64,000 nucleotides of DNA from Flavobacterium aquiphilum (GCF_027111335.1 NZ_CP114288.1:1736001-1800000); one strand, 5' to 3'; shown: positions 17,911 to 27,634, counted from the first letter of the stretch. Numbers and translations: made by a program. Notes: generated from the letters alone by a model not told the origin.

Positions 17911-18573
17911 ATGAACTCAACTTTTAGGAAAGAACTTCCTATTATCGCACTTGTCTTAATGCCGTTTGCCTATTTGGCTTTTATTTGGAAAACATTACCG
18001 GAAAAAGTGCCTACTCATTGGAATTACAAAGGCGAAGTGGATCATTGGGGCGACAAGTTTTCCTTAATAGGAATGGTGTTTATGCTGCCGGTTTTAATGT
18101 ATGTTTTATTGTTAGTTGTTCCAAAAATAGATCCCAAGAAAAGAATCGCTTTAATGGGTGGGAAGTTTTATCAATTAAGGTTTTTCCTTGTTTTATGCAT
18201 GTCGATAATGGCTTTGTTTATCATTTTCATAACCAAGAATCCCTCTTTTTCGAGTCCAAATTTCATTTACATTCTGATCGGAATTTTATTTTTGGTTTTG
18301 GGAAATTATTTCAAAGTAATTCAACCCAATTATTTTATCGGGATTCGTACTCCTTGGACATTGGAAAATAATGAGGTTTGGAAAGCTACTCATAATTTTG
18401 CCGGAAAACTTTGGTTTATGGGAGGGCTTCTTATCGTATTGGGAGGATTGATTTTTCAAAATCCTTCGTTTGCTTTTGTGTTTATTTCCTTAGTTGTTGT
18501 TTTAGCTACTGTCCCAATGGTTTATTCCTATGTTAAGTTTAAGGAATTAGAGAAAAAAGATAAGAGTGTTTAA
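17911..18573 (+). CDS. SdpI-family membrane protein (DUF1648 + SdpI domain)
   Basis: 220 residues with six or so TM helices. The N-terminal DUF1648 motif PTHWNYKGEVDHWG and the C-terminal SdpI motif FIGIRTPWTLENNEVWKATH are both clear. In Bacillus, SdpI gives immunity to the toxin SDP and sequesters the repressor SdpR at the membrane. Here the same ArsR-SdpI gene order suggests a membrane-stress or immunity sensor, but no toxin gene is visible. Confidence 0.85.
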   Translation: MNSTFRKELPIIALVLMPFAYLAFIWKTLPEKVPTHWNYKGEVDHWGDKFSLIGMVFMLPVLMYVLLLVVPKIDPKKRIALMGGKFYQLRFFLVLCMSIMALFIIFITKNPSFSSPNFIYILIGILFLVLGNYFKVIQPNYFIGIRTPWTLENNEVWKATHNFAGKLWFMGGLLIVLGGLIFQNPSFAFVFISLVVVLATVPMVYSYVKFKELEKKDKSV

Positions 18574-18629
18574 AAATCTGAGTTCATTTTTAAGATCAGT
18601 TATAGTTCATGATAATCAAATCAAATCAA

Positions 18630-20006
18630 ATGATGAAAAAAGTAATTTTTGTAATGACAATTTTGTCTGCTTTTATAATGACAGGACAAGAAATCACAGG
18701 TCAATGGAATGGTATCATAAAAGTGCCGGGAAGTCAATTAAGAGTTGTGTTCAATATTACTAAATCCGAAAAGGGCTATAGTTCAACTATGGACAGTCCC
18801 GATCAAGGGGCAAAAGGAATTCCATTCACAAAGACCAGTTTTGAGAATTCTATTTTGAAATTAGAAATACCAAGCGCTCTAATTGTTTACGAAGGAAAGT
18901 TAGATGGTGATAATAATTTAGTTGGTGAATTTACGCAAAGAGGCCAAGTTTTTCCTTTGAATTTATCAAGAACAGCAGTTGAAAAAAAGGACATAGTAAG
19001 ACCACAAGAGCCGCAAAAACCTTATCCATATTATTCTGAAGAAGTTACCTTCGAAAATAAAACCGATAAGAACGTTTTGGCAGGAACTTTGACTTTGCCC
19101 AAAAAACAAGGAAATTTTCCCGCTGTAATTTTGATAACCGGAAGTGGGCCGGAGAATAGGGATGAAGAGTTATTTGGTCACAAACCTTTTCTTGTTTTGG
19201 CTGATTATTTGACTAAAAAAGGAATTGCGGTGTTGCGATTTGATGATCGTGGTGTTGCAAAATCAACAGGTGATTTTAAAACAGCGACTACAATGGATTT
19301 TTCCCGTGATGTTCAGGCAGGAATTGATTTTTTGAAAACCAGAAAAGAAATTAATAAAACCAAAATAGGATTGATAGGACATAGTGAAGGAGGAGTGATA
19401 GCACCGATTGTAGCTGGAAATTCAAAGGATGTAGGTTTCATAGTTTTATTAGCCGGAACTGGAATTCGCGGGGATAAATTGATGCTTTTGCAAAAAGAAA
19501 AAATAGAGCGCCAAATGGGAGTTCCTGAAGGCGAAATCCAAAAAGGACAGGGAATTTTTAAGGGAGTGTATGATATAATTTTGGCATCGACCGCAAATGA
19601 TGATAATCTAAAAATGAAAATCAATAGCTACTTCAAATCGCAATTTGGAAATAAAATGAGCGAGCAACAAATAAGTGGGTTAACTACTCAAATTACGAAT
19701 CCCTGGATGTTTTATTTTCTGAAATTTGATCCGGCATCAGCTTTAGAAAAAGTGAAATGTCCTGTTTTGGCCATAAACGGTGATAAAGACCTTCAAGTTC
19801 AAGCTGATGTAAACTTGAATGCGATAAAAAAAGCACTCGCTAAAGGAGAAAATAAAAAAACAACGACCAAAGTATTGCCTAATTTGAATCATCTTTTTCA
19901 GGAATGTAAAACAGGTTTACCTACTGAATATGAAACAATTGAGCAAACCTTTTCACCAGTTGCCTTGGAGGAAATTTCAAGTTGGATTTTGAAGCAGGTA
20001 AAATAA
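18630..20006 (+). CDS. Secreted alpha/beta hydrolase
   Basis: About 458 residues from the tandem ATG at 18,630/18,633, which places a good signal peptide (MKKVIFVMTILSAFIMTGQ) at the N-terminus; the in-frame ATG at 18,609 is less likely. A beta-rich N-terminal domain (about 20-125) precedes an alpha/beta hydrolase fold with oxyanion segment TGSGPENRDE and nucleophile GHSEGG (Ser 252), and late NGDKD and NLNHLF for the acid and His. Probably a periplasmic or outer-membrane esterase/peptidase; substrate unknown. Confidence 0.82.
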   Translation: MMKKVIFVMTILSAFIMTGQEITGQWNGIIKVPGSQLRVVFNITKSEKGYSSTMDSPDQGAKGIPFTKTSFENSILKLEIPSALIVYEGKLDGDNNLVGEFTQRGQVFPLNLSRTAVEKKDIVRPQEPQKPYPYYSEEVTFENKTDKNVLAGTLTLPKKQGNFPAVILITGSGPENRDEELFGHKPFLVLADYLTKKGIAVLRFDDRGVAKSTGDFKTATTMDFSRDVQAGIDFLKTRKEINKTKIGLIGHSEGGVIAPIVAGNSKDVGFIVLLAGTGIRGDKLMLLQKEKIERQMGVPEGEIQKGQGIFKGVYDIILASTANDDNLKMKINSYFKSQFGNKMSEQQISGLTTQITNPWMFYFLKFDPASALEKVKCPVLAINGDKDLQVQADVNLNAIKKALAKGENKKTTTKVLPNLNHLFQECKTGLPTEYETIEQTFSPVALEEISSWILKQVK

Positions 20007-20009
20007 AGA

Positions 20010-20036
20010 AAAGCCCAATTAAGGGCTTTATTTTTA
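20010..20036. terminator. Terminator between convergent genes
   Basis: AAAGCCC / GGGCTTT stem with 6-nt loop and T-rich tail, between the hydrolase and the T9SS cargo gene. Confidence 0.7.
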
Positions 20037-20044
20037 TGTCTATT

Positions 20045-23000
20045 TTATCTTTTTAAACTAAAGTGAGCTCTGAATTCAGCACCGCTAAATAGGGTTACTA
20101 CAAACCAATAATCCGTTGAGGGCAAGAGTAGATTTTGATAGGTTCCATCCCAGGAAGTACCAGATATTAATTCTTTGATTAATTTTCCATAACGATCAAA
20201 TATCTTGATGGTTGAATTTGGTGCCAAATAAGCAAAGTCAATTGTCCAATGATCATTGAATCCATCATTATTGGGTGTGAAGAATTTGGGATAGGGAAGT
20301 TCGTCAATAAGGTTGATACAATCACTAGCGGTTGCATTAAGAATATTTATAGCTACTGGGATTCGATCGCTTTCACAATTGTTTATAATCTGTGAAGCAT
20401 AATATGTAATTCCGTTTGCAAGCAGAGTTGATTCTGTCAAACTTGTAGAAGAAGTGTTGCTATCGTACCATTTTATATTTTGTCCCGTAATATCAATATC
20501 CCTAATTAAAGCATTTTTTTGAATACAAAATGCCTGTGGGGAATCGGCTATCGGAATTTGAGTATCCTGAACTTTTACAGTAACAGCATATCTTTCACTT
20601 TCACAATTATTCAATGTTTGGGTTACATAATAAACACCATTTTGCAATATTGATTCTTGTAAATTATTTCCATTTACTGCCGAATTGTACCATTTTAGAT
20701 TAGTCCCTGTAATATTGAGATTTGAAAAAGTGGCATTTTCATAGATGCAAAATTGTTGGTTATTATTTCCGGTTGGTAAAGGCGTAACATTAATTTGGAT
20801 TAAAACGGCTGTTCTCGCACTTTCACATCCTACAGTTTGTGAGGCGTAGTAGGTTTTATTGTTTTCTAATAAAGTTGTATTTGACAAACTGGTAGTCGAA
20901 GAATTAGTGTCGTACCATTTTATATTTTGTCCTGATATTTGAATGTTGTTCAACATTGTATTTTGGTTTTTACAAAAGGCTTGATTAGCATTTGCCGTTG
21001 GAGCAGAAGGGGTGTTTACTATAGAAACAGTAATTCCAAATCTAGGACTTTCACAATTATTGATGGTTTGTGAAGCATAATAGGTTTTACCATTTTGCAA
21101 ACTTGTTGTTTCGGCTAACAAAGTACCATTGTTTGCAGCATCATACCATTTTATTGAACTTCCTGTAACTAGGATATTTGCAATTGTTGCATTTTGATTA
21201 GAACAAAAAGTTTGATTTGTATTTCCTGTTGGAGAAGCTGTATTAGCAACTACAACATTGATTTTTTTGGTGTCATCACAACTACCAGTTCCTGTGATTA
21301 GGCAACTATATTCTCCACTATTAATTGTAGTAGCATTTGGTATCGTTGGGTTTTGATCCGTTGATATGAACCCATTTGGCCCTGTCCAAGAATAATTTGT
21401 TCCACCTGATGCTTTAAGTTCTAAGGAATTTCCATTACATATCGGTGAGTTACTTGTTGCTGAAGTGGTTGATTCACAGTCTTTAAATTTTATTAGAAAA
21501 GTATCATATGTGCCTTTAAGTTGCGTCTGAAAGGCATTAGGAGTTGCTATGTCTGTGCTACTATAAGTCCAACCAGAAAGATAAAAAATGCCATTTTTAT
21601 CATAGGAAATATCTCCTGAATAATTAGAGGATGACCCTCCATAATATGTTCCCCAGACTCTTTCACCGTTCGGTCTAAATTTGACTATATACAGATTGCT
21701 ATATCCTTTTAAATTTTCCTGAAAAGAACCAATTGTCGAAATGTTATTGGAACTTGTTCCGCTGCTATATAAATAAATTGAGTTGTTTTCATCAATAGCT
21801 ACTGAATTTTTGCCCCAATGGCCATCAAACCCTTCGCCTCCATAAAATGTACTCCAGATTAGATTTCCTTTATTAGTGAATTTTGCTAAATAAGAATCAT
21901 ATTGACCATTGTTGTTTGCTTGAAAAGAATTTGTTTTTCCAATATCATCGGTGCTTCTAGTGTAACCAGAAATTATAAAATTATCTTCTTTGTCAATTAA
22001 TATTTGAGAATTAACATCGTAATCTAATCCACCATAATAAGTTCCAAATAACCTTTCTCCATTAGTATTAAATTTTACAACAAAAGTGTCATTCCACAAT
22101 ATGGTTTTGTAATTAAATGTTTCTCTATAGGATCCTGGGGTTGAAATTCCCTGAAAACTACTAGTTGTTCCAGAACAAAAAATATTATTATTTGAATCAA
22201 TATCAACTGAAAAAAAATTATCTAGTCCATCTCCTCCGTAATAAGTTGCCCATATTCTTACTCCATTTTCATTAAATTTAGCTAAAAAACCATCTTCTCC
22301 AGAATTATTAACGTAAGTATTTGCTGTGGGTTTGAAACTATTTGGTGTTGCAATATCGCTTACACTCTGGGTATATCCCGTCACAATTATGTTTTGATTG
22401 TGGTCAACTTTAATGCTAGTAATTTGGTCTATACCTCCTCCTCCATAATAAGTTCCCCATATTCTATGACCATTTGAGTCGAATTTAACTATCATACCAT
22501 CATACCAATTGTTGTAATTTTGCTGATGTGAACCAGATGTAGAAATGTTATTTGTACTGCCAGTTTGCCCTGCGGCATAAATATTGTTATATGTGTCAAA
22601 ATCTAAAGCTCTAAATATATCTCTATGTGATTCTCCATAATAGGTGCTCCAGATTCTCTGGCCATCCGAATCAAATTTTGCAATAAAGCCATCTTCATTG
22701 GAAATAAAGTTTGGTTGATAACTTCCACTAGTTGAAATATTTGTTAAACTGGTGGTATACCCTCCGATATAAACAAATTGATTATTTGTCTTAACGATTC
22801 CGTTAAAATTATTCTCTTCTCCATCTCCCCCATAATAAGTCCCCCACAATCTTGTAGGCACCGGATCAATAATTACAGTTTTATCTGAAACCTGATTGGA
22901 AGTTTCGAATCCATAAATATTATTCTTAATTTTTCGATACGCAATAGTTATCTCTTTCTTTTTGGCTTCATCTTCAACCCAACTGGCAGGCAGCGTTTCC

Positions 23001-23647
23001 TCCATTTTTCCAAAACGAACATCCATTTGGATTTTGTTGTCAACTAAATCTGTTTGAGCTCCACTAAATTTTAATTGAATATCAGAAACTTTTCCTTTAG
23101 GATAAATCACAAAATTATATTCAACGACTTTTTTAGGATCATTCGGAATTGAAAAAACAATATCAATATTTGGGTAAATGTTTTTATAGGTTATTTGTTT
23201 GTATTGATAAATTCCAGTAATTCCTTCGGGTTTATTTGGAACATTATAATAGTTGTCAAAATCTGTAGATTTTTGATCTGTAACCAATTCTACTTTTGGA
23301 TTTGAGTTTACAAAGTCGATATCAATTCTGTGATATAAGTATTCTAAACTATATTTTTGTTCCTCGTTTTTATCTTTTTCAGGAATCTGATAGGGTAGTG
23401 TTTTAGCTGTTTTTGAAGGTGTGATAGGACTTTTTTTTACTTCGTATATATCATATGAAAATCCATTTTTCTTTAACTGAACATTTAGCCCACTAGAGTT
23501 CAAAAGATATTTTACAGCATTGTTGGGTTTGCCTTTTTGATCAATAATTTGCCCCTTGTTTTCTTTAAAACCTGTAGATTGGTTTTTGCTTTGAGAAAAC
23601 AGTTGTAAAGCGATAAAGAAAAATATAAGAAGTAATTTATATTTCAT
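20045..23647 (-). CDS. Large T9SS cargo protein with SBBP propeller repeats, Ig-like repeats and C-terminal sorting domain
   Basis: Start placed at ATG 23,645-23,647 (MKYKLLLIFFFIALQLFSQ signal peptide), giving 1200 residues; an ATG 48 nt upstream lacks a signal. After a DUF7948-like domain (about 25-260) come about seven SBBP repeats (about 264-725) each with an (I/L)W(S/G/A)TYYGG motif. A PKD/Ig-like domain (about 735-800) is followed by four ~85-residue repeats ending in YYASQTINNCES-type motifs, and a gliding-motility C-terminal domain (last ~90 residues, FFTPNNDGFND) that directs type IX secretion. Probably a surface adhesin-like protein. Confidence 0.88.
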   Translation of the reverse strand: MKYKLLLIFFFIALQLFSQSKNQSTGFKENKGQIIDQKGKPNNAVKYLLNSSGLNVQLKKNGFSYDIYEVKKSPITPSKTAKTLPYQIPEKDKNEEQKYSLEYLYHRIDIDFVNSNPKVELVTDQKSTDFDNYYNVPNKPEGITGIYQYKQITYKNIYPNIDIVFSIPNDPKKVVEYNFVIYPKGKVSDIQLKFSGAQTDLVDNKIQMDVRFGKMEETLPASWVEDEAKKKEITIAYRKIKNNIYGFETSNQVSDKTVIIDPVPTRLWGTYYGGDGEENNFNGIVKTNNQFVYIGGYTTSLTNISTSGSYQPNFISNEDGFIAKFDSDGQRIWSTYYGESHRDIFRALDFDTYNNIYAAGQTGSTNNISTSGSHQQNYNNWYDGMIVKFDSNGHRIWGTYYGGGGIDQITSIKVDHNQNIIVTGYTQSVSDIATPNSFKPTANTYVNNSGEDGFLAKFNENGVRIWATYYGGDGLDNFFSVDIDSNNNIFCSGTTSSFQGISTPGSYRETFNYKTILWNDTFVVKFNTNGERLFGTYYGGLDYDVNSQILIDKEDNFIISGYTRSTDDIGKTNSFQANNNGQYDSYLAKFTNKGNLIWSTFYGGEGFDGHWGKNSVAIDENNSIYLYSSGTSSNNISTIGSFQENLKGYSNLYIVKFRPNGERVWGTYYGGSSSNYSGDISYDKNGIFYLSGWTYSSTDIATPNAFQTQLKGTYDTFLIKFKDCESTTSATSNSPICNGNSLELKASGGTNYSWTGPNGFISTDQNPTIPNATTINSGEYSCLITGTGSCDDTKKINVVVANTASPTGNTNQTFCSNQNATIANILVTGSSIKWYDAANNGTLLAETTSLQNGKTYYASQTINNCESPRFGITVSIVNTPSAPTANANQAFCKNQNTMLNNIQISGQNIKWYDTNSSTTSLSNTTLLENNKTYYASQTVGCESARTAVLIQINVTPLPTGNNNQQFCIYENATFSNLNITGTNLKWYNSAVNGNNLQESILQNGVYYVTQTLNNCESERYAVTVKVQDTQIPIADSPQAFCIQKNALIRDIDITGQNIKWYDSNTSSTSLTESTLLANGITYYASQIINNCESDRIPVAINILNATASDCINLIDELPYPKFFTPNNDGFNDHWTIDFAYLAPNSTIKIFDRYGKLIKELISGTSWDGTYQNLLLPSTDYWFVVTLFSGAEFRAHFSLKR

Positions 23648-23755
23648 TTGAATAATTTGGGTTTTGACAAATGTAATTAAATATCTACAAGACAAAATAA
23701 AAAATTAAATGTTGACCAGAAAAATCTTTTCCAAAAAAAGATTATAAATATCCCT

Positions 23756-23763
23756 TATTTTTG
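23756..23763 (+). promoter_or_regulatory. Bacteroidota -7 element (TATTTTTG) before the radical SAM gene
   Basis: Exact TAnnTTTG match 16 nt before TTG 23,779. It overlaps the alternative TTG at 23,761, which argues against that as the start codon. Confidence 0.4.
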
Positions 23764-23778
23764 CAGAAAATATTTCTC

Positions 23779-25995
23779 TTGAAACCAAAGCTTTTCCTCA
23801 TCACACCGCCTTTTACCCAACTGAATACTCCGTATCCGGCAACTGCGTACATAAAGGGTTTTTTGAATACTAAAAACATCGAATCGGTTCAGGCGGATTT
23901 GGGTATTGATGTGATATTGGAATTGTTCTCAAAAGAAGGATTAGAAGCTATTTTTAGTCAGACTACAATAAGCGATAAACCAAAAACAACAAATGCCCAA
24001 AGAATTTTTGCCTTAAAAGACGAATACATCAAAACCATCGATTCGGTTATTGCTTTTTTGCAGGGAAAAAATCCAACATTGGCACTTCAAATTTGTCAGG
24101 AGGATTTCTTGCCCGAAGCTTCTCGTTTTGCTCAGTTGGAAGAATTGGATTGGGCTTTTGGAACAATGGGAACACAGGACAAAGCAAAGCATTTGGCAAC
24201 TTTGTATCTCGAAGATATTTCGGATTTTATCGTGGAATGCATCGATGAAAATTTTGGCTTCAGCCGCTATGCGGAACGTCTTGGTCGGAGTGCCAATTCT
24301 TTTGATGAATTGTATGAAGCCTTGCAACAGGAACCAACTTATATTGATTCGATTCTGCTTTCGATTTTAAAGGAAAAAATAGAAAATATTCAGCCGACAT
24401 TATTCTTGATTTCGGTTCCATTTCCGGGAAATTTATACAGTGCTTTCCGCTCTGCACAATGGGTAAAAAAGCATTACCCAAATATAAAAATATCAATGGG
24501 CGGCGGTTTCCCAAATACCGAATTGCGTTCGCTCTCGGATCCTCGGGTTTTTGAGTTTTTTGATTATATCACTTTGGATGATGGCGAAACGCCAATAGAA
24601 TTGTTATGCAATTTGGTATCGAATCCTGCTCCTTTGGAGGGGCTAGGGGAGTTTAAAAGGACTTTTCTGTTAGAAGATGGAAAAGTAGTTTATAAAAACA
24701 ATTCCACTCAACCGGATTACAAACAATCCCAAGTGGGAACACCGGATTATTCGGATTTATCGTTGGATAAATACATTTCGGTTATCGAAATTGTAAATCC
24801 GATGCACCGAATGTGGAGTGACGGACGCTGGAACAAACTTACGATGGCGCACGGCTGTTATTGGGGAAAATGTACTTTCTGCGACATTTCTCTGGATTAT
24901 ATCAAGTTGTATGAACCTGTCGCGGCGAGTTTGCTTTGCGACCGAATGGAGGAAATGATTGTCCAAACTGGAGAAACCGGTTTTCATTATGTTGACGAAG
25001 CTGCGCCTCCTGCTTTGATGCGGGCTTTGGCACTCGAAATCCTTCGCAGGAAATTATCGGTTACCTGGTGGACAAACATTCGTTTCGAAAAAAGTTTTAC
25101 GGCCGATTTGTGTTTGCTATTAAAAGCTTCTGGTTGTATTGCCGTTTCTGGCGGACTCGAAGTAGCTTCGGACAGATTGCTGAAACTAATTGACAAAGGT
25201 GTTACGGTAGAGCAAGTGGCCAAAGTTACCCGTAATTTTACCGAAGCGGGCATTATGGTACACGCTTATTTGATGTATGGTTATCCAACCCAAACGGTTC
25301 AGGAAACGGTGGATAGCCTTGAAATGGTACGTCAATTGTTTGAAGCAGGCGTTTTGCAATCGGGGTTTTGGCATCAATTTGCGATGACGGCTCACAGTCC
25401 GGTGGGAATGTTTCCGGAGCAGTATGGAGCTGTTCCAACTTCCCCTCCTTTGGAGGGGCTAGGGGTGGTTTTTGCCAATAACGATATACAATTTATAGAT
25501 TCAACAGGAATCGACCACGATAAATTCAGTTTTGGATTGAAGAAATCGCTGTTCAATTATATGCACGGAATCTGTTTTGATTATGACTTGCAGGAATGGT
25601 TCGATTTCAAAATTCCAAAGAGCAAAATTGGTCCCGATTTTATTTATGATGCACTTCAGAAAGATGCCAATTTTAATATTAAGCCTACTGCCAAAATTGT
25701 TTGGTTAGGCGGAAAACCTACTGTTGAACATTTCACCAAATCAAAAAAAGGTAACTCATGGGAAATGTTGTCTTTAACTTTTCATGACAAAAAGGAAAGT
25801 TTTACGATTCAAACTTCAAAAAATGAAGGCGAATGGCTTGTCGAAATACTTCAAAAAATCTCGATTTCAAACGTGAAAACTTATTCTTTTCAGGAAATAA
25901 AAGCCGATTTTGAAAAGCAATCGGAAGACTTCGAGTTGTTTTGGTATTCGAAACCTGTAAACACTTTGAGGGAATTTGGATTGTTGGTTTTATAA
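23779..25995 (+). CDS. B12-binding domain radical SAM protein
   Basis: About 738 residues. No ATG is available; TTG at 23,779 gives LKPKLFLITPPFTQLNTPYP, matching how the family starts (a TTG at 23,761 is also in frame). An N-terminal cobalamin-binding-like domain has the SMGGGFPNTELR segment. The radical SAM core has the CxxxCxxC cluster at CYWGKCTFC (about nt 24,857-24,883). Such enzymes do radical methylation or rearrangement; the product is unknown. Two peptide segments, APLEGLG (near 24,630) and PPLEGLG (near 25,446), come from a GC-rich 21-nt repeat inserted in frame. Confidence 0.82.
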   Translation: MKPKLFLITPPFTQLNTPYPATAYIKGFLNTKNIESVQADLGIDVILELFSKEGLEAIFSQTTISDKPKTTNAQRIFALKDEYIKTIDSVIAFLQGKNPTLALQICQEDFLPEASRFAQLEELDWAFGTMGTQDKAKHLATLYLEDISDFIVECIDENFGFSRYAERLGRSANSFDELYEALQQEPTYIDSILLSILKEKIENIQPTLFLISVPFPGNLYSAFRSAQWVKKHYPNIKISMGGGFPNTELRSLSDPRVFEFFDYITLDDGETPIELLCNLVSNPAPLEGLGEFKRTFLLEDGKVVYKNNSTQPDYKQSQVGTPDYSDLSLDKYISVIEIVNPMHRMWSDGRWNKLTMAHGCYWGKCTFCDISLDYIKLYEPVAASLLCDRMEEMIVQTGETGFHYVDEAAPPALMRALALEILRRKLSVTWWTNIRFEKSFTADLCLLLKASGCIAVSGGLEVASDRLLKLIDKGVTVEQVAKVTRNFTEAGIMVHAYLMYGYPTQTVQETVDSLEMVRQLFEAGVLQSGFWHQFAMTAHSPVGMFPEQYGAVPTSPPLEGLGVVFANNDIQFIDSTGIDHDKFSFGLKKSLFNYMHGICFDYDLQEWFDFKIPKSKIGPDFIYDALQKDANFNIKPTAKIVWLGGKPTVEHFTKSKKGNSWEMLSLTFHDKKESFTIQTSKNEGEWLVEILQKISISNVKTYSFQEIKADFEKQSEDFELFWYSKPVNTLREFGLLVL
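24629..24649 (+). repeat. 21-nt GC-rich repeat inside the radical SAM gene, copy 1
   Basis: Identical over 21 nt to 25,445-25,465 (core TCCTTTGGAGGGGCTAGGGG) and in the same reading frame; encodes PLEGLG. Confidence 0.8.
25442..25468 (+). repeat. GC-rich repeat inside the radical SAM gene, copy 2
   Basis: Holds the same 21-nt core (25,445-25,465) with a fuller palindromic left end, CCCCTCC-TTT-GGAGGGG; encodes PPLEGLG in frame. Confidence 0.8.
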
Positions 25996-26009
25996 TGTCC
26001 AAAAATAAA

Positions 26010-26054
26010 ATCGTCCCCAATAATTTTCAAAAAATGAATTTTATTGAGGACGAT
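26010..26054. terminator. Hairpin between convergent genes
   Basis: ATCGTCCCCAATAA and TTATTGAGGACGAT pair with one mismatch across a 17-nt loop; no strong T run, so function as terminator is likely but not certain. Confidence 0.5.
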
Positions 26055-26097
26055 AAGGATTTGGGGCAAACTTAGGTGCGTGCTTGGTTAAAATTGG

Positions 26098-26487
26098 TTA
26101 TTTATGGTTTTTTAAAATTTCAATTGATTCGGTAGCATTTGAAAGTTCAGCATATTTCAAGGCAGTAAATCCGTTAGAATCTTTTTCGTTGATTTTTACT
26201 TTGCAATTTTCAATAAGATATTTAACAATTTCTACTTTGTTGCTACGGGCAGCAATCATCAAAGGGGTTAACCCGTTAGATTTTTGATTTACATCCACTC
26301 CGTATTCGATGAATTTTTTAACTACTTCAACATCTCCTTTGATGATAGCTTGACACAATGGTGTTACATCATCATCGTATGCTACAGTTGCGAATTCATT
26401 TTTTGCAGTTGGAATATTGTTTGAAGCTGTTGAAACAGTAATGAAAGAAAGTAAAGCAATTCCTAAAAAAAAGATTGAATTTTTCAT
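26098..26487 (-). CDS. Secreted ankyrin-repeat protein
   Basis: 129 residues: signal peptide (about 1-22) followed by about three ankyrin repeats (TPLCQAIIKGDVEVVKKFIE; LTPLMIAARSNKVEIVKYLI; FTALKYAELSNATESIEIL). Probably a small periplasmic protein-binding module. In some bacteria such proteins accompany catalases; no partner is seen here. Confidence 0.8.
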   Translation of the reverse strand: MKNSIFFLGIALLSFITVSTASNNIPTAKNEFATVAYDDDVTPLCQAIIKGDVEVVKKFIEYGVDVNQKSNGLTPLMIAARSNKVEIVKYLIENCKVKINEKDSNGFTALKYAELSNATESIEILKNHK

Positions 26488-27063
26488 GATATTATGATTT
26501 AAATTTATATTGTTTTTTATTTAAAAACCGTTGTTTTATTTTGTATTCTAAAAGTAGTCAAAAAAGAGAATTGAATAAAAAAAATATACTTTAAAAATGA
26601 TTTTTATATTTTATTGATTGTTTTTTATAAATTCATTGAAGTATTGTCAAATAAAATGAAATTGCAAATATGTTAAAATTAATAAAAAAGTGTTTTTTTA
26701 ACATTTATCACAATGCCTTTTTCGGTATAATTATATCGATTTAGTCGATAAGAGAATAATTTGATTGAAATAAACGTCAGCGGAGAGCAAAAAGTGCAAT
26801 AATTTGATCTTATTCGATCCTAATTTGTATGGTCATAAGGTCGTTTTTTGAGTCTAATTTATCAGATAATAACACTAAATAATAATTGCAATGACTACTG
26901 AATTTTGCGCAAAAAGATTGATTATAGATATTGTTTTTATTGAAATCATTTCCTTTTTTTTGAAATGGAAGTTTTTTATTTGCTTCTAAATCAATCTTAT
27001 TTTTATAATTTTTTTCACGAAAACGTTTTCTTTCCTATTTTTACTAAGCTAAAAAGAAAAAGA
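26488..27063. other. 576-bp AT-rich intergenic region
   Basis: No convincing gene. It holds poly-A/T tracts, TCGAT-TTAG-TCGAT near 26,737, and two direct repeats of AATAATTTGAT (near 26,755 and 26,801). A 32-codon frame at 26,891 lacks features of a real gene. Presumably carries the promoters of the ankyrin and BCCP genes. Confidence 0.5.
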
Positions 27064-27549
27064 ATGGGTTCGAACTACAAAGTAACCGTAAACGATGCTT
27101 TCCATTTTGATTTTGAAAAAGAAAGCGTTTCCAAATTGGATGCAATACCTACAGAGGTAAATGAATTTCATGTCCTGCATCAAAACACGCCTTATAAAGC
27201 GGAAATCATCTCTTCGGATTTTAATCATAAACGCTATACAGTGAAGGTGAATAATACCGATTATACTGTTTCTATTGCCAACGCGTTGGATATTTTGATC
27301 AAGGAAATGGGATTTGAAATTGGATCGGCTAAACAGGTCAATGCGATCAAAGCACCAATGCCGGGGCTTATTTTGGAAATCAATGTCGTTGCAGGACAAA
27401 CCGTCAAGGAGAATGACAATTTGATTATTTTGAGTGCGATGAAAATGGAGAATAGTTTTCTTTCGCCTCGTGACGGGGTTATCAAATCTATCTCGGTGAG
27501 TAAGGGCGATGCGGTGGAAAAAGGTCAGTTGTTAATTGAGTTTGAGTAA
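27064..27549 (+). CDS. Biotin carboxyl carrier protein of acyl-CoA carboxylase
   Basis: 161 residues from ATG 27,064 (MGSNYKVTVNDAFHF); an in-frame ATG at 26,965 would add a 33-residue hydrophobic/basic stretch that does not belong to the family. The C-terminal biotinyl domain (about 93-161) has the biotinylated lysine K127 in AMKMEN. It carries carboxybiotin between the biotin carboxylase and carboxyltransferase genes downstream. Confidence 0.9.
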   Translation: MGSNYKVTVNDAFHFDFEKESVSKLDAIPTEVNEFHVLHQNTPYKAEIISSDFNHKRYTVKVNNTDYTVSIANALDILIKEMGFEIGSAKQVNAIKAPMPGLILEINVVAGQTVKENDNLIILSAMKMENSFLSPRDGVIKSISVSKGDAVEKGQLLIEFE

Positions 27550-27634
27550 GGAGAATAGAAAATTAAGCTGTTTATTTTTCAGCCTTTTGAAAAATCTATA
27601 TTCTCTACTCTATTATTCTTTATAATTGTAAAAT

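Noticed and set aside
20330..21260. Repeated DNA in the T9SS gene as a possible array (CRISPR-like or tandem repeat)
   Set aside because: The period of about 250 nt matches protein repeats with diverged codons; no short identical repeats with spacers.
26891..26989. 32-codon frame upstream of the BCCP gene
   Set aside because: Too short, rich in Phe/Ile from AT bias, no supporting signals.
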